The notes under the pieces: model-generated
The model's input: only the letters and a program-made list of their open reading frames with translations
The model's database searches: none
What the model was told of the DNA's origin: nothing
Shown: positions 22,056 to 34,139 of the stretch, one piece after another
Numbering within the stretch: position 1 is the stretch's first letter
How the letters are laid out: the number at the start of each line of letters is the position of its first letter
Program-made: the position numbers and the translations under genes
From: Gonatopus flavifemur
Lineage: Eukaryota > Arthropoda > Insecta > Hymenoptera > Dryinidae
Direction of reading: 5' to 3'
DNA: 64,000 bases
Assembly (NCBI GenBank): GCA_018340375.1
Contig: JAFFJZ010000002.1
Coordinates: 26,988,001 to 27,052,000, forward strand

Positions 22056-23170
22056 GTGCGTTCTATCCTCGATCCCTATTCATAATGTCTGGACAAAATA
22101 TCCCGGGTGAAATATTCCCGTCTGCAATATCTCGAAATGTCCCAGACAAAATATCCCTGTCCCAAATATATTTTGATTCCCAAAGAACATTTGAGATCAA
22201 GGGCTGAAACTGGGCGTGAATTTCTCTAATTCATATTAATTTACAACATATCCGAAATGAAGAAGAACAATAAACGGAATAATCCGATGTTGATGGGATG
22301 TGAGGAGTGCTTTGGTGAGAACTGATGTTGTCACAACAATATGAAGAGAAGTATGAGATTGAGCAGGTGCGGAAACCCGGAGCTGGCTATGCGTGAGCGG
22401 GCGAAGCCGGGGTCCAGGGGCGAAGGCCTTGGTCGAGGAGGGGGGGGGCCGAAATGAGCATAATATTATCAATATTTAATAATGATTCATCTTTGAACCC
22501 GAAAAAATTTCCGGAACAAGGATGTTTCAGCATGGTACGAGATTTTTTGGCATTGAAAATGAAATGAAGACAGAATTGACATTGAATAATCACTTCAGTT
22601 ACTGATGGAATGATCATATCAAAAGTTGAAATGATCCACAAATTCAAACTAACGAAACAAAATGTTATACCGCAAAACACAGTTATTATACTATATCATG
22701 AATAATAATACATTAGCACTGATACAGTAACTTGACAAAATTAGTGTATTATGTTGTTCATGATATTATAATTTATGAGGTATTCAGACTTTAAGATAGG
22801 GATGGGCGAGATTGTGACAGGATCAATCTTTTTATAGAGAATTTGTCAGATTTCAGTAGACGGTGGTAATTTTACTGGGATGTTTTGGCGTGGGATATTT
22901 TTGTGCGAGGATGTTTTGTCCCGGGTTATTTGAGTCTGGGTTCTTTTTGTGCAGGGATCTTCTTTGTCAAGGGGTGTAATTTGGTGGGATCGCCTGTCCT
23001 AGACCCGGCATGATGATCCTCACCTCCGAGCAAAAGTGCGTATCCGGTACCGATCCGATTCACCCTGAGCCAGATCCGGTATGGATATGGGTAATCGGAT
23101 TGGGCCCGGATGTAATGTGCAACGCTGCATTTTATCCGGGCTGGATTCATTTGATGCGGTCCGAATTAGT
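22056..23170. repeat. GC-richer repeat patch with GACAAAATATCCC words
   Basis: 22080-22180 contains GACAAAATATCCC words (three or more variants). 22875-22975 contains their inverse (GGGATATTTTTGTGCG, GATGTTTTGTCCCGGG), implying a decayed inverted pair about 0.7 kb apart. Between them 22370-22450 is strongly GC-rich with a run of nine G. 23035-23150 repeats ATCCGG, CCGATCCG and CCGGATG words. The minus-strand frames at 22236-22680 overlap this patch and show no domain. Ends are not defined. Confidence 0.45.
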
Positions 23171-23872
23171 TGATCCATAACCCCGTAATTGAATTTTTCA
23201 TTAAAAAATCATTAACAAATTCAATTGTTGATAATGATTGCAACTTTACATTTTCTACGTAAATATCGCAATAGTCCAAGTCCACTCACATTTAAACATC
23301 AATTCACAATTATTATTAACTTGACGTGTAACATAGTTTATAAACAATCTAATCAATATTTTTGTTCCTGTCTGAACTTAAAAAATATTTTTCGTATAAA
23401 ACATTATCACAATTTGCAGGCTACAGATGAATAGTTGAGCGAAGTATATACATCAACGAATAGATACAACTAGCACTCGCGAGAAACCTCAGTCATTCAG
23501 TGTCGTATAAAGAATTTGTTGGTATCCCTGAGTTTATTAGTGGAGGATTGGAATTTGTATAATTTTAGGGGCATTCAGAAAAAATTTAGTTTTCTTATTA
23601 GGGTGAAGACGAGGTTGGCTACATCTGGACATGAATACACTAACATTATTTGTATCTGATTCCCATCAGAGAAACTACTTCGAGTCTGATGAGATTTTAA
23701 AAAGCTCGCCTTGTTAGGGCCGCAATAAGATTTGCCTCTTCCGAATTGGATCATGATTTCCCTAATCTATGCTTCATCTGATATCCCATTTCACAGCTGG
23801 ATCCGGTCCGGACTACTTCAGAGCTAACGGATAGGAACTTCTACTCGGAACTGAGCGATCTTGAGCAACTAG
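23171..23872. other. Unannotated DNA
   Basis: No gene or clear repeat. A small GGATCCGGTCCGG word at about 23811 resembles the patch before it. Confidence 0.35.
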
Positions 23873-24027
23873 TAGGGAAGAGTTGCCTAGGTTGAACTAT
23901 TAACTCATATAGCAAGAGGAAGAAATTTTAGATTCTTTCCAATCATAAGGTGATAATGCTCACTGATGTCACACTCTAATCTGAATTCCTTTTGGTGATC
24001 CAATCAAGGCAGTCAAGCTCTTCCCTA
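23873..24027. mobile_element. TA-flanked TAGGGAAGAGTTGCC MITE
   Basis: TAGGGAAGAGTTGCCTAGG at the left and CAAGCTCTTCCCTA at the right are inverted and begin and end at TA. The core (TTTTAGATTCTTTCCAATCAT, GATAATG) matches the element at 61579, so both belong to one family. This copy is shorter and more diverged (155 bp). Confidence 0.7.
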
Positions 24028-25108
24028 CAGTTCTATTGCGTGTTCATATAAGAAAAAGGACTACATTTTCACAAGAGACTACACTGTACCACAGTACTAA
24101 TCTCGCGCTATGAGATCACTTTAATTAAAAAATCATTCTTGGCAAAAATTAATCCTGAAATCAATCAGAAATTTTCTAATAAAAAGTTCAGTCCCTCAGA
24201 ACGAAAATTTCCGTATGGAATTGAAAAATGATGAGAAGGTACTATGTTTGTCAGAAAATACTGATCATCGTCAATAACTGAAGAATCATCAGGATTCATA
24301 AAACGAATGTTTTCTGAAGACTAATTTTCCAACCAAAAAAAGTGTTTCAAAAGCGAATCTTCGAATGAAAATAATTCATTTGTGAAGGATTGAATTTTTG
24401 TTATATTAAATTCCACTTTCATTGTACACTTCCATCAACATGGATTCATGATTGGAAAGTGGATAAATTTTTCATGATTGAGAACTGTTTCTGTTGTATG
24501 TAATTGAAGTTCCATTCGCAAATTTTCAACAGTCTACCACCTTTCTTTCGTCAAATGATTTGAGACATTTTAATCTGCTCGTATTACAATTTCATTAACG
24601 GTGGATTATTCCACAGAGATAGGAATATTGTAATGAATATCATGAGTCTCATTCCAATATATCTTCGTTCTCTCACCTTTGAGTCGTTTAATCCGATGCC
24701 CCTGCTGAGACTATTCAAACTATCTCAGATGACTTCGTGAGGGTTATCAAGGATCCAAATGTATCCGTTCCTCTGTGGAAATGATGTAAACGTTCTCTTT
24801 ATCGCACTTCACCAATACGTTACAGATACAGCGAATATAGAGTAAACGCAACTGGGCACCTAGAATATTAATCGAAGCGATGGATTCCAGTATTACATTG
24901 AGTTTGGATTTATTTCTCAAACTTTACTCATCGGGAAACAGCGGAATTTGGTCAGGAGATGATCCGATATTCCATAGTCAAATGTTAATTCACTGGGTTT
25001 CCTTCTTCAAGCGAATTGTTGAGTAATCACACAGATACATGACAATTATTGCGTTTCTGAATCCTTCAATTCATTCTGCATTTAGGAAATTTCTAGTCCA
25101 TAATTCAA
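24028..25108. other. Unannotated 1.1-kb stretch
   Basis: AT-rich with no frame of note and no bounded repeat recognised. Confidence 0.4.
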
Positions 25109-25509
25109 TAGGGTGAATGGCGGTGAGATGACGTACTTTCCCGCTCCTCTACAGCATAAAATAATACATCAAATCTCGTTCACGCAACAAAAATATGTAA
25201 ATTCAATTACAATCTTCAAATTTTTCTTAAGTGAATGAGATTTGATGTATTATTCCGTGCACTGAAAAAAAGGTATGGCTCTTACAGCTCTACTATTTAT
25301 GTGGTCTTGCTGTCAGGAGGTATGAGGATGCCAGTATAGCTCCAACAGCCGACAGATTGCTATGATAGCGACGCGTTCGGCTGTGGGAGCTATACTGGCA
25401 TCTTTATACCTCCTGACAGCGAGAACACATGAATAGTAGAGCTGTGAGAGCCATACCTTTTTTTCAGTGTGCTGTATAGTGGAGCGGGAAAGTGCGTCAA
25501 CTTACCCTG
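25109..25509. mobile_element. TAGGGT foldback split by a nested MITE
   Basis: TAGGGTGAATGG and TTACCCTGA are the decayed ends. The better conserved arm blocks are ACTTTCCCGCTCCTCTACAG and its inverse CTGTATAGTGGAGCGGGAAAGT. A second arm pair, AATACATCAAATCTC/GAGATTTGATGTATT, lies inside. The right arm is interrupted between CCGTG and CTGTATAG by the element at 25260-25469, and the left arm keeps the uninterrupted equivalent. Net length about 190 bp. Confidence 0.75.
25260..25469. mobile_element. CACTGAAAAAAAGG foldback nested in a foldback
   Basis: Starts CACTGAAAAAAAGGTATGGC and ends with its inverse. The arms are about 95 bp each, near perfect over GTATGGCTCTTACAGC, CCTCCTGACAGC and GCTATACTGGCAT. 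TG flanks both sides (25258-25259, 25470-25471). Removing it with one TG restores the host arm sequence. Length 210 bp. Confidence 0.88.
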
Positions 25510-26178
25510 ATTTACTCTATCACTGGTTCTCTGTTGAGCTTCGAAGCATTAACAAATTTTCAGTTCGGCACTGAATGTCACACAATGATACGATGTTTTC
25601 ATTCGTCTATACTACACAGTATGAACATGTAATTATTTTTATCAAATGATCAGGAAGAGAATAAACTTTTTTATATTAAACTTGTGCTATGTCGTAGGGA
25701 TATGTACCAACCTGATGAAAAATATAATGTCTAAAACAATACAAGAACCAAGACTTTAAAGGGTCGTTAATGGACCATTTACGATGGGTCGTTACTCGGC
25801 CGTTAAAGTCCTTGCGATCTATGCTAATTAGGATTCAGATTATCACCCACTAACAACATCAACGTTCGAAGGTAGAATTTTTATTACTAGTACATCGAAA
25901 TCTGTGCGTCAGAAAGTGAAGCTGTACAATTGTTCATGAAAAAACCACTATGTCGTTCACGCATTAATAATATTGATGAATCGAAATTGATAAGGGGAAT
26001 CAAAACCTTTTGAAGTAACACAATATTTGGTACTATTTCAGCAGTGTAGTATGAAAAAAAAACCTTGTCTCACTTGATACACTTTGCAATCATTCTATCC
26101 CACTAAGTATAACTCAATGGAGACTGATTCTTCCTACACAAAAGTGCAATAGGCAGAGTGTAATTGAATGCAAAGATG
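25510..26178. other. Unannotated DNA with one small hairpin
   Basis: A 60-bp hairpin-like unit GACTTTAAAGGGTCG...CGGCCGTTAAAGTC lies at about 25752-25809. Otherwise no gene or repeat recognised. Confidence 0.4.
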
Positions 26179-26350
26179 CACCGAAAAGAAACTGTAACTG
26201 AAATTGAGCCCAAATCCATTTTCCTTCAGCCATAGTAGTCATATTTCTCATTGAAGTAGTTATAAGAATTGCTGCGATAGTGAAAATATAGCTGCTATGG
26301 CTAAAAACTGTACTTGGGCCTATTTTTCAGTTACACTCTTCTCTCTCTGC
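26179..26350. mobile_element. CAC-class MITE, same family as 17120
   Basis: Starts CACCGAAAAGAAACTGTAAC after TG. The core AAGAATTGCTGCGATAGTG, AAAATATAGCTGCTATGGC, then TTTTCAGTTACA matches 17120-17285. The right end is decayed in a CTCTCT run, so the boundary is approximate. Confidence 0.6.
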
Positions 26351-26417
26351 CTCTATTCCTACACCATTCAGTAATCGTGTCCATATGACTCGATTTGATC
26401 GTACAATACACGTATTG

Positions 26418-26719
26418 CACGGAAAAAAATAATTAGCTATTATTTGGATAGCTAAAAATTAGCTGCGGGAGCTATTTTTTAGCTGTCATAGCTACTCACT
26501 TAGCAGTGACAGCAAGAAATGTAGCTACCGTGGCGAAAATTCAACAGCTAAATTATTTAGCTATCCAAATATCAACCACAAAACCCGTGCAGTTACAGCT
26601 ATGATGTCCTGCTGTGGTAGCTAAAAAATAGCTAAAGTTGCAATTTTTGTAGCTACAGTAGTGAAAAACGGGTGCTAAAAAAGTGAGTACCTGCCACAGC
26701 TATTTCCTTTTTTTCCATG
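26418..26719. mobile_element. CACGGAAAAAAAT foldback, word TAGCTACAGCTA
   Basis: CACGGAAAAAAATAA at the left and TTTCCTTTTTTTCCATG at the right are inverted with one changed base. TG lies on both sides (26416-26417, 26720-26721). The interior is about 20 AGCTA/TAGCT words (TTAGCTATCCAAATA, TAGCTGCGGGAGCTA). It resembles 42536-43102 and 60141-60276. Length 302 bp. Confidence 0.8.
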
Positions 26720-26721
26720 TG

Positions 26722-29018
26722 AGATGAAACAAACCGAAACCAGTGGAACGTGAACGAGGGGAGGCTGCTGTTTAAAAGAGATTTTATAAACAATCGATTG
26801 TCAGTTTGATGCTGTTGAATTGGTTCCAAATTCTCTCCTTTGATTTTATTTTTGGCAATTCACAGGTAACGAATTCCCTGTGACATCAGAGTGGACAAAA
26901 AATTCGAATGCAAACTCTCATGTATGTAGAGCAGAGTCGGCAGCCTTGGGCCATTTTTCGTTTCCTATTTTTTTGTCTAGTAAACAACAAAGGATCGACA
27001 AATCCATGAAGTAGTATCCAGAGTCTAATAACTCTTCAACTTCATTTTTAGATTTATTCTGTTTGGTTTGTCGAACAATCCATGTGTACAGATTTAATTT
27101 GAAAATTAGTCGTCATTTGCCTCAAAGCACTTTTTTTGGCGGATGTCTTAGGTCATCAGCGTCAGAAAAAGAGAATACATGAACTATTATTCTACACAAT
27201 ATCATTCAGTTTGGTACAAAAATGATCGAAGTTGTTGTTTACAAACTTCAAATTAGTTTAGCATTGATGTTTTATGAGTGAAAAATTAAATGAGCGGGAG
27301 ACTGAATTTTTGGTTTTAGGAACGTGATTTGTTGGAGAAATTGATATTCTCCATGACTTTGATTGCTTGTTTCAATTGATCTTCGAACAAATATTTATTC
27401 CCCATCAAACTATCTCTAGTAGAAATTATGATTGGGAATGAGATGGACCCTAGCTAGTTTTTCCAGATGTTAGGTTAGCTTGTAGCTAGTTTTGTAACGC
27501 ACTTGCTAACTTGTGCCCATCCAGATGTCCCAGGAAATTGCTAGAATGTTGTTCAAATTGATAATTAGAATCACACCTATGAATGAGGTAACAATGACAT
27601 TTATTTTTACATTTTATCTCCAGTCAAGAACGTTGCTTTTGAATTTATTTCCATAAAATAATCCCGGGTGACAAATTCAAACGCTGCAGTTTCCTTTTAT
27701 TCCTCCAACCGTGTTGATGGACTATCAATATTACTGTACGATCAGTTGACGCATGTAAAATCTACATAAACCAACTAAATGTTCGGGCACTAAAGTTGAA
27801 TTGGCTGAAAAGTGATATCCAGTTGCCCCCACGTGGGTCCCATCTATCACGTGGATGGTAAATAGCACGCCTAGACAAATTTCTACCAGGGATGCGAAAT
27901 ATAGAACACCAAGTCCTAGGCACACCCGACTTCCAACTATGATATAATTTTTTTCAAATAAAATTATTCATAACAATTATTTCATTTCTGAATTTATTCT
28001 GATGTATTTTTTTAGGAATAAAAATACGATTCATTCCACTCTACATTATTGATGCAATATTCAACAACCTCAATTGGATCACAAATATCCATTTATTACG
28101 GGATATACTGTATAATATAAAATACATTCATTGTTGAGTAGAAATCATCACGACTCATCCGTGCAGGAGATGATCTGTGTGGTAACACGAGTCATAAAAT
28201 TAATTGCCTCTGGGACATAAATAACCATGCTTGGATAATCAAAAACAAAACAGTTATTCAAGAGAACTTTAATTTTATGGGGATATGAATGTTGTGTGTA
28301 TTCACATTCGAATATAACATTTGATCGGTTCATATCTCTCTAAATCGTTTAGTCCGAGTTGTTGCTGGTTTAATTGATATTACCTTAGATTCGTTCGTGT
28401 AGAAAACTACAAGGTCTGTGTTCGGAGATCTTCTGTATTCATTCCAACATCATTTAAGCCTAATCCTACTTTGTGATTTGAGGAATTCAGGGTAGGAATT
28501 TGAATATTTCCCCACAGTTTTGTGTAAGATCATGAACTTAATTCATGCGGGAGAAAATTCACGTTCTCTGTGTAAATCATCTAGTGACGCTCGAACATGT
28601 AATATATTCTAGACGTGTACGTGAAATATTTTTAGAACTTTTAAATACACATGAGAATTTCCTGCAGATCTTTGTAGAGTTGTCAAAATACTCTTCTTTC
28701 GCCTCCACTTTGTTTGTCCAACAGGAATGAATTCTAGTAGGTGAGTCTAATTAGGAATCATACTTATGGAAAATAGTTATGATTTTTCCTGTGTTTATGA
28801 TTGTAAATGATTGCATTCTCGGTCCAATACTGAAGTTGATTTAGAAATTCCATATGTTCAAACATTTTTATCTCATAATTGCTACAAACAAAGAACAGTT
28901 GTATCATCTTCCAGACGTGACAACAATTCAGAACGAGTTCATATTGAATACCTTGAGGATCAGAATAATATATCAAGGATTACAGTGCTGTGTGGGTTAA
29001 CATTCACAATCCGATGTT
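26722..29018. other. 2.3-kb stretch without a recognised gene
   Basis: Mostly AT-rich. 27440-27520 has reiterated TAGCTAGTT/GCTAACTTG words that I could not bound. The weak frame at 27731-27925 is listed separately. Other minus-strand frames (28148-28333, 28764-28976) have no domain features. Confidence 0.35.
27731..27925 (-). CDS. Possible exon-like frame, unidentified
   Basis: A 64-residue minus-strand frame with a hydrophobic N-terminal half (residues about 1-25, GLGVLYFASL-type) and less AT-rich third positions than its surroundings. ATCATAG just upstream could serve as a splice acceptor. I recognise no family. It may equally be a chance frame. Listed because base composition stands out. 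Confidence 0.15.
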   Translation of the reverse strand: MCLGLGVLYFASLVEICLGVLFTIHVIDGTHVGATGYHFSANSTLVPEHLVGLCRFYMRQLIVQ

Positions 29019-30322
29019 TAGGGAAAAATCAGGACCCTTCGTACGCGGGGCACATTCATACAGTAGTTATAAAATACGAATGAAAAGTTGTGCTAACATG
29101 AGTGTTCATATACGAGTGAGTTGAGTAGTCACCATGATGTCTATGCAGTTTTAGGTCATCCGTAGCAGTAAAAGTGAAGTTATAGGTAGCATTGCATTTT
29201 TGCATTCCGTGAGTAATTTCTTCATCGATGCTTCCAGCTAAATACACTGAGAAAAATGTGTTCCGTAGAACTAGCAATAAGAGCATTGCTGACATTTTAT
29301 TGTTGAATACACAATAATTCTTGTTCTTGTAGCAATATATAGTTGTCTTATTAACAATAAAATTGTCAATTCAGCAATTTTATTGCTGGTTGATATGTGA
29401 CAATTCAGCATTGTCATATGTCAACCTACAATAAAAATCGTAAAAATATGACCGTTAACATTGCTGAATTGACAATTCTATTGTTAAAAAGACAACATGT
29501 ATTGCTATAAGAACAAAAATTATTGTATTTCCAACAATAAAATGCCAACAATTCTGTGACTGCTAGTTCTACGAAACACATTTTTCTCAGTGTATGTTCA
29601 CTCTCATTATGTTATGTTTTTCTAAACTATATGTTCTCACTAACGAAGATACATTCCTGAAACATGATTTTAATAATCAATTTTTTTGGTTTGCATATCA
29701 ATATAGTGGGAAAGTCATGTTTTATTGTTGTTCCATTAATGGGACACATTCGTACAGAACCAGGAAGGGCACATTCAAACACGTACGGAAGTACCCCTGC
29801 AGACACAATAGGTGAATGGTAAATTGCTAACGGTTGATTTTGTGTCTTATCGATGACAAACCAATGCTTCTATATTTTTATTCTGCTATATTGACCATTT
29901 ATTCATCAAAATTCTTTTAACAGAAGCATGGGACGCAATTACACCACAAAGAACACGTAACAAAGTTGTGGATATTCAATAATTGTAGTATTACATTGCA
30001 TTAATTAATATAAATGTTACTTTTATTGTGAAATGAAGATTTTTCATGATTTATTTGTAGTTCGAATTCATTGTACAATATTATTCCATAGTGTCCGAAA
30101 GTACCCTATAAGTGGGAAACATTCATACGAATTTCGAATTGACTTCAGGTTATTATTAATTGATAAATATAAATATGAGATATAATCAACTGGTGATCTT
30201 TTCGCATTGAACCTAGATACATGTACTATCGATCAATACAATCATTTGAATTTTCGATCAAATAATTGATTCAAAAACATGAAAAATGTAAAAACCGTAC
30301 GAAGGGTCCCTACTTTCCCCTA
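29019..30322. mobile_element. TA-flanked TAGGGRAAA...GGACCCTTCGTACG element
   Basis: The left end TAGGGAAAAATCAGGACCC and the inverted right end TAGGGGAAAGTAGGGACCC both continue CTTCGTACG, and both begin at TA. Inside, CACATTCATACAG, CACATTCGTACAG and ACATTCATACGA words recur (about 29050, 29747, 30120). A 348-bp CAC foldback is nested at 29245. Net length about 955 bp. Frames at 28811-29083, 29056-29295 and 29594-29815 are within or across it and are not convincing genes. Confidence 0.7.
29245..29592. mobile_element. CACTGAGAAAAATGTG foldback, word CAATAAAATTG
   Basis: Starts CACTGAGAAAAATGTGTTCC and ends with its inverse up to CTCAGTG. TA flanks both sides (29243-29244, 29593-29594). The interior is made of ACAATAAAATTG, AATTCAGCAAT and TATTGTTAA words, self-complementary at many registers. 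Length 348 bp. Nested in the TA-class element. Confidence 0.88.
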
Positions 30323-30533
30323 CTGCTTTCCTCAGCGAAATGTGATTGATTGTCAGCCTGGTAATAATTCAAAACAGATGAATGCGTATTCGCGATGCCT
30401 CGGTAAAATTTCTAAATTTTAAGCAATCGGGGAAATCGACTCCAGAAATCAATCCCATAAAAAATTGATTCGAATGAAAAATTCTTGCTCGCCAAGTTGA
30501 AAATACATTCATCAGAGAATAAGTGAATATTCT

Positions 30534-30670
30534 CCCACACAGCACATCCACCGATGTTCACGTCGCATCTCCGTGGAGGCGAGGTGGAAGAAAGGGAGAC
30601 GTGGATACAAGGTGGAAAGAACGGAGAAGCAACGTGGAGGCGACGGAGAAATGTCCGCGTGCTGTACGGG
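30534..30670. mobile_element. CCCACACAGCAC foldback, word CCACGTCGCATC
   Basis: CCCACACAGCACATCCACCG at the left and GTCCGCGTGCTGTACGGG at the right are inverted. CT lies on both sides. The interior is unusually GC-rich for the window (GTGGAGGCGAGGTGG, ACGTGGAGGCGACGG). It is a sister of 40182-40299, which shares ACGTGGAGGCAACG words. Length 137 bp. Confidence 0.8.
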
Positions 30671-31435
30671 CTGGAATATTTTATTATAGTACAGTGTTCT
30701 CATATAACACGCTTACTTTAAAAGCATTCGAAAATGTTTTTCAAGGACCCTTCGAGAGTTCTTGAAAACTCTTCTCGAATGCTTTTGAAACGAGGTATTC
30801 TATTGGGTTACTATTTGAACATCATCATCCTCCTCGTTAACAAATCGACGATAAATAAAAGAAAAATACATACATACGTTTCAAAGAAGGAAAATGAATG
30901 CATTTCCTTCCCAATCGAATATAATGCGTGCTGGAAAGCGTATATCATACCTATAGATACACGTAATTGCATGTACGTAATTAAGCGGTCGAGCATTCTG
31001 ATTCTCAATAGAAAATTATTCATTCATTGATTTCGCTCGCTGTTTGGTGATGTGTGGTATTTCATGTGTCAATGAGAACATCCAGTTTTGCTCCCGAATA
31101 CAATCTATCGATGTTTCACATGCATTTCTTCACCTATACCGATGATATCAACGTTGGATTGAAATTATGGTCAAATTGCAATCGAATCTCATATAGGATT
31201 GAGCGAATGGGACTACGGAGTATCATTATTGCGTTACCGTCACTCTTATGTATTTTAACAAATATTAGATAGTCTCATGATTCAATCAATTGATTAGATT
31301 TGGGAGAAAAAGGATTATTCTTAGTTCTCATCAATATCAATAATACAACGAATATGGAATCTTCGTAGAATGTGATTTCACTCATGGATCTATCAAATGT
31401 GAATTATAAACGATTTTCATGGATATTTACAGGGT
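30671..31435. other. Unannotated DNA
   Basis: No bounded repeat. Frames at 30734-31030 and 31054-31272 overlap antisense frames and have no domain features. Confidence 0.35.
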
Positions 31436-31530
31436 TCCCACCAATCAGGGAAATCAGGGAAGAGTCAGGGAATCTGTTTCCTATCTAAAAGTCAGGGAAA
31501 TATCAGGGAATCCTGTGAGGAAAAACACAA
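31436..31530. repeat. Solo end with CAGGGAAATCAGGGAA words
   Basis: TTACAGGGTTCCCACC followed by five or six TCAGGGAAA/TCAGGGAAT words. CAGGGTTCCCACC is a hAT-like terminus, but no inverted partner was found before 31574. Probably a truncated element. Confidence 0.5.
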
Positions 31531-31573
31531 ATTTTTGATTTTTTCATGTTTCCAAGAAAACATTGGAGTAAAT

Positions 31574-34137
31574 CCCGACTAGAAATTTACCCCATGGACC
31601 AGATCAGGTAAACCTTGATCCAGATCAGGTCCTGATAAGGCAACCTCATCAGGACCTAACAAGTCATGTCACGCTGCACTATTATGAGGACCCCATCAGG
31701 AAAGACTAATTAGGATTTTGTGAGGAATTCCTTACTAAAACCTCAAAAATAAATCAAAACTAATCTATGAGCCTGTGTGAAAATTGCAGTTCGGTTGACA
31801 GATGTGAGATTAAATTTATGTGATCAACAAATGGATGAATTATTTTTGTGAAATGTGTGGTGGTTATTTCTTGAATAATGTGTATCAAAAAGTCTGTTAG
31901 CAAGTGCAAAATGATTAAGTGAATCAGTCATAGCTGTTGTAACGTGTCAAAAAATCGTAATTTGTTGATGCAGTGAAAATGAATTTTCTTCAAATACTTA
32001 CATCAGCACTTCTAGGCAAAAACTCAGAGATCATATTGATTTTGTAAGAAATATGAGTCATGAAGAACTCATTTGATCAAAAATATGTCAAAAGAATGTT
32101 CAAAATGAATAACAAAAAACTTGAATTATTCACTTGCAGCTCGTCGTATGGTTTTATTTTTCAAATTGAAGAGCACTCTTGGAGTTGAAATTTTCAAATT
32201 TGAGAAAAAAGCCTTATCTTCTGAGTTGAATTTGTTGTTAGGGTGATAATAAACTTGTAGGAAGAGTTTGAAAGTTGAGTGGAATCTATATTGATCAGGA
32301 AAGTCCAAATCGTGCGGCAAAAGTTAGAAAATCTGTCAACTTAGCTGACAGCGCATGACTATTCTATCAGCTTTTCTTTACTAAACCAAATGCTGGCAGG
32401 AGAAATTCATCAAAATATAGTGAATTCAAAGTGATGTGAAGTAAGAGAGGACAGATACATGCATTGAATTTTATTAGTTATTATAAAAATGTTGATAAAT
32501 ATGGTAAGGCTATGTATGACTCAATGTATCGTCTTTCAATATTTTTGTTTCAATGATTTGCATTTTTGAGTGTGCATTTTCGTATCTTTTCACCAGTAAC
32601 TAGTGTTAGGTTGAGAAAACATGTGTATTGAACCTGTTTGATAAATATAATAACATTTATTTGTAGGAACATGACACACCATTATTGGAACAAAAATATG
32701 GGAAGACGACACTTTGGATCTTCTATAGTCTTTTCTTATTTTTTAGAACGTTTATAAGAACGAATAAAATCTAATGAATATTTCGGTCCTCTCTTACTTC
32801 ACATCACTTTGAATCCACTATATTTTGATGAATTTCTCCTGCCAGCATTTGGTTTAGTGAAGAAAAGCCCATGCGCCGTGAGCTAAGTTGACAGATTTTC
32901 TAACTTTTGCCACACGATTTGGACTTTCCTGATCAATATAGATTCCACTCAACTTTCAAACTCTTCTCACAAGTTTATCATCACCCTAACAACAAATTCA
33001 ACTCAGAAAATGAGGCTTTTTTCTGAAATTAACAAATTTCAACTTCAAGGGTACTCTTTAATTTGAAAAGTAAAACCATCCGTCGAGCTGAAAGTGAATA
33101 ATTCAAGTTTTTTGCATTTCATTTTGAACATTCGCTTGAAATATTTTTGATCGAATGAGTTCTTCATGACCTTTATTATTACAAAATGATTGGGATTTAT
33201 GAGTTTTTTCCGAGAAATACTGATGTAAATTAATATTGATATAGATATTGTCGTTGTTGATATTATCGTATATTTGAATAGAATTAATTGTCACCACATC
33301 AGCAACTTATGATTTTTTACATATTACAGCAGTGATAACTGATTCAATAATTCATTTTGCACTCAATAACAGATTTTTTTATGCGTATTAATCAAGGAAT
33401 AACGAAAGAAGAGTACTTGTTCGAAACTTATATTTGATTATGACGAAACACATATTCATTCAGTTCATATATACTCTTTGAATAATACTCAGATGATGTG
33501 ATGTGTAGGAAAGAAAAATGATGCTGAATAGTCAATAAATCAACCTTATGAGAATTGTGATAAGTTAAATGAAATACTTATTTCGCTGGTGATGGTTGAA
33601 CGTTTGCTAAGTTTTTTCGCTGTATGCATAACGTGGAAAATCTTGTGAAATTTTCATAAGTTCCGCCTAATTAAAACCCAAATAGTTAGTTTTCAATTCA
33701 CATTGAGAATAGATTGAACAAATTGTTCAACAGTTTTCAGAAGTAGGTAATGTGTTCGGAATGAAGGGATTGAATTTAAAAACAGGCACAGTTGAAAATC
33801 GTTCAAACATGTTCTTCTTATTGAAGGAAAATTTGTTTAATCAAAGAGTGTACAATCTGAAATCAAGTCTGTACATTCTTGTATTCAGTTTATCAAACTA
33901 TGTCCATGATCTTAGGATGACCGAACGAGGTCCTGATGCGGATACAGCGAGGAAAACCTACTTCGACCTTTTCAGGATAATTTGAGGAAATCCTGACTAG
34001 GACCAAACGAGGTCATCCATACGTGAGTCATCCACACCTAATCCCGATCAGGACCGTAACGGGTATTCCTTATTTCGGATGACCTTGTCAGGTCCTCATC
34101 ATATGTTGGGTTAACCTGATGACAATTTCCAGTCGGG
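31574..34137. mobile_element. 2.56-kb giant foldback, CCC class
   Basis: CCCGACTAGAAATT at the left and AATTTCCAGTCGGG at the right are inverted. AT lies on both sides (31572-31573, 34138-34139). The outer 170-240 bp of each arm carry TCAGGACCT/AGGTCCTGA words. Inside, arms of about 640 bp (31855-32495 and 32750-33410) are mutual inverse copies with moderate divergence, around a loop of about 255 bp. Examples are TGCTGGCAGGAGAAATTCAT at 32390 against its inverse at about 32830, and GAACTCATTTGATCAAAAAT at 32065 against its inverse at about 33142. Outer and inner arms are separated by poorly matching sequence. No coding frame of note. The frame at 34119-34514 overlaps the right end only by chance. 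Confidence 0.75.
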
Positions 34138-34139
34138 AT

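Noticed and set aside
28764..29083. Possible exons on either strand near 28.8-29.1 kb
   Set aside because: Frames on both strands overlap, none shows a domain, and the 3' part lies inside a TA-class transposon end.
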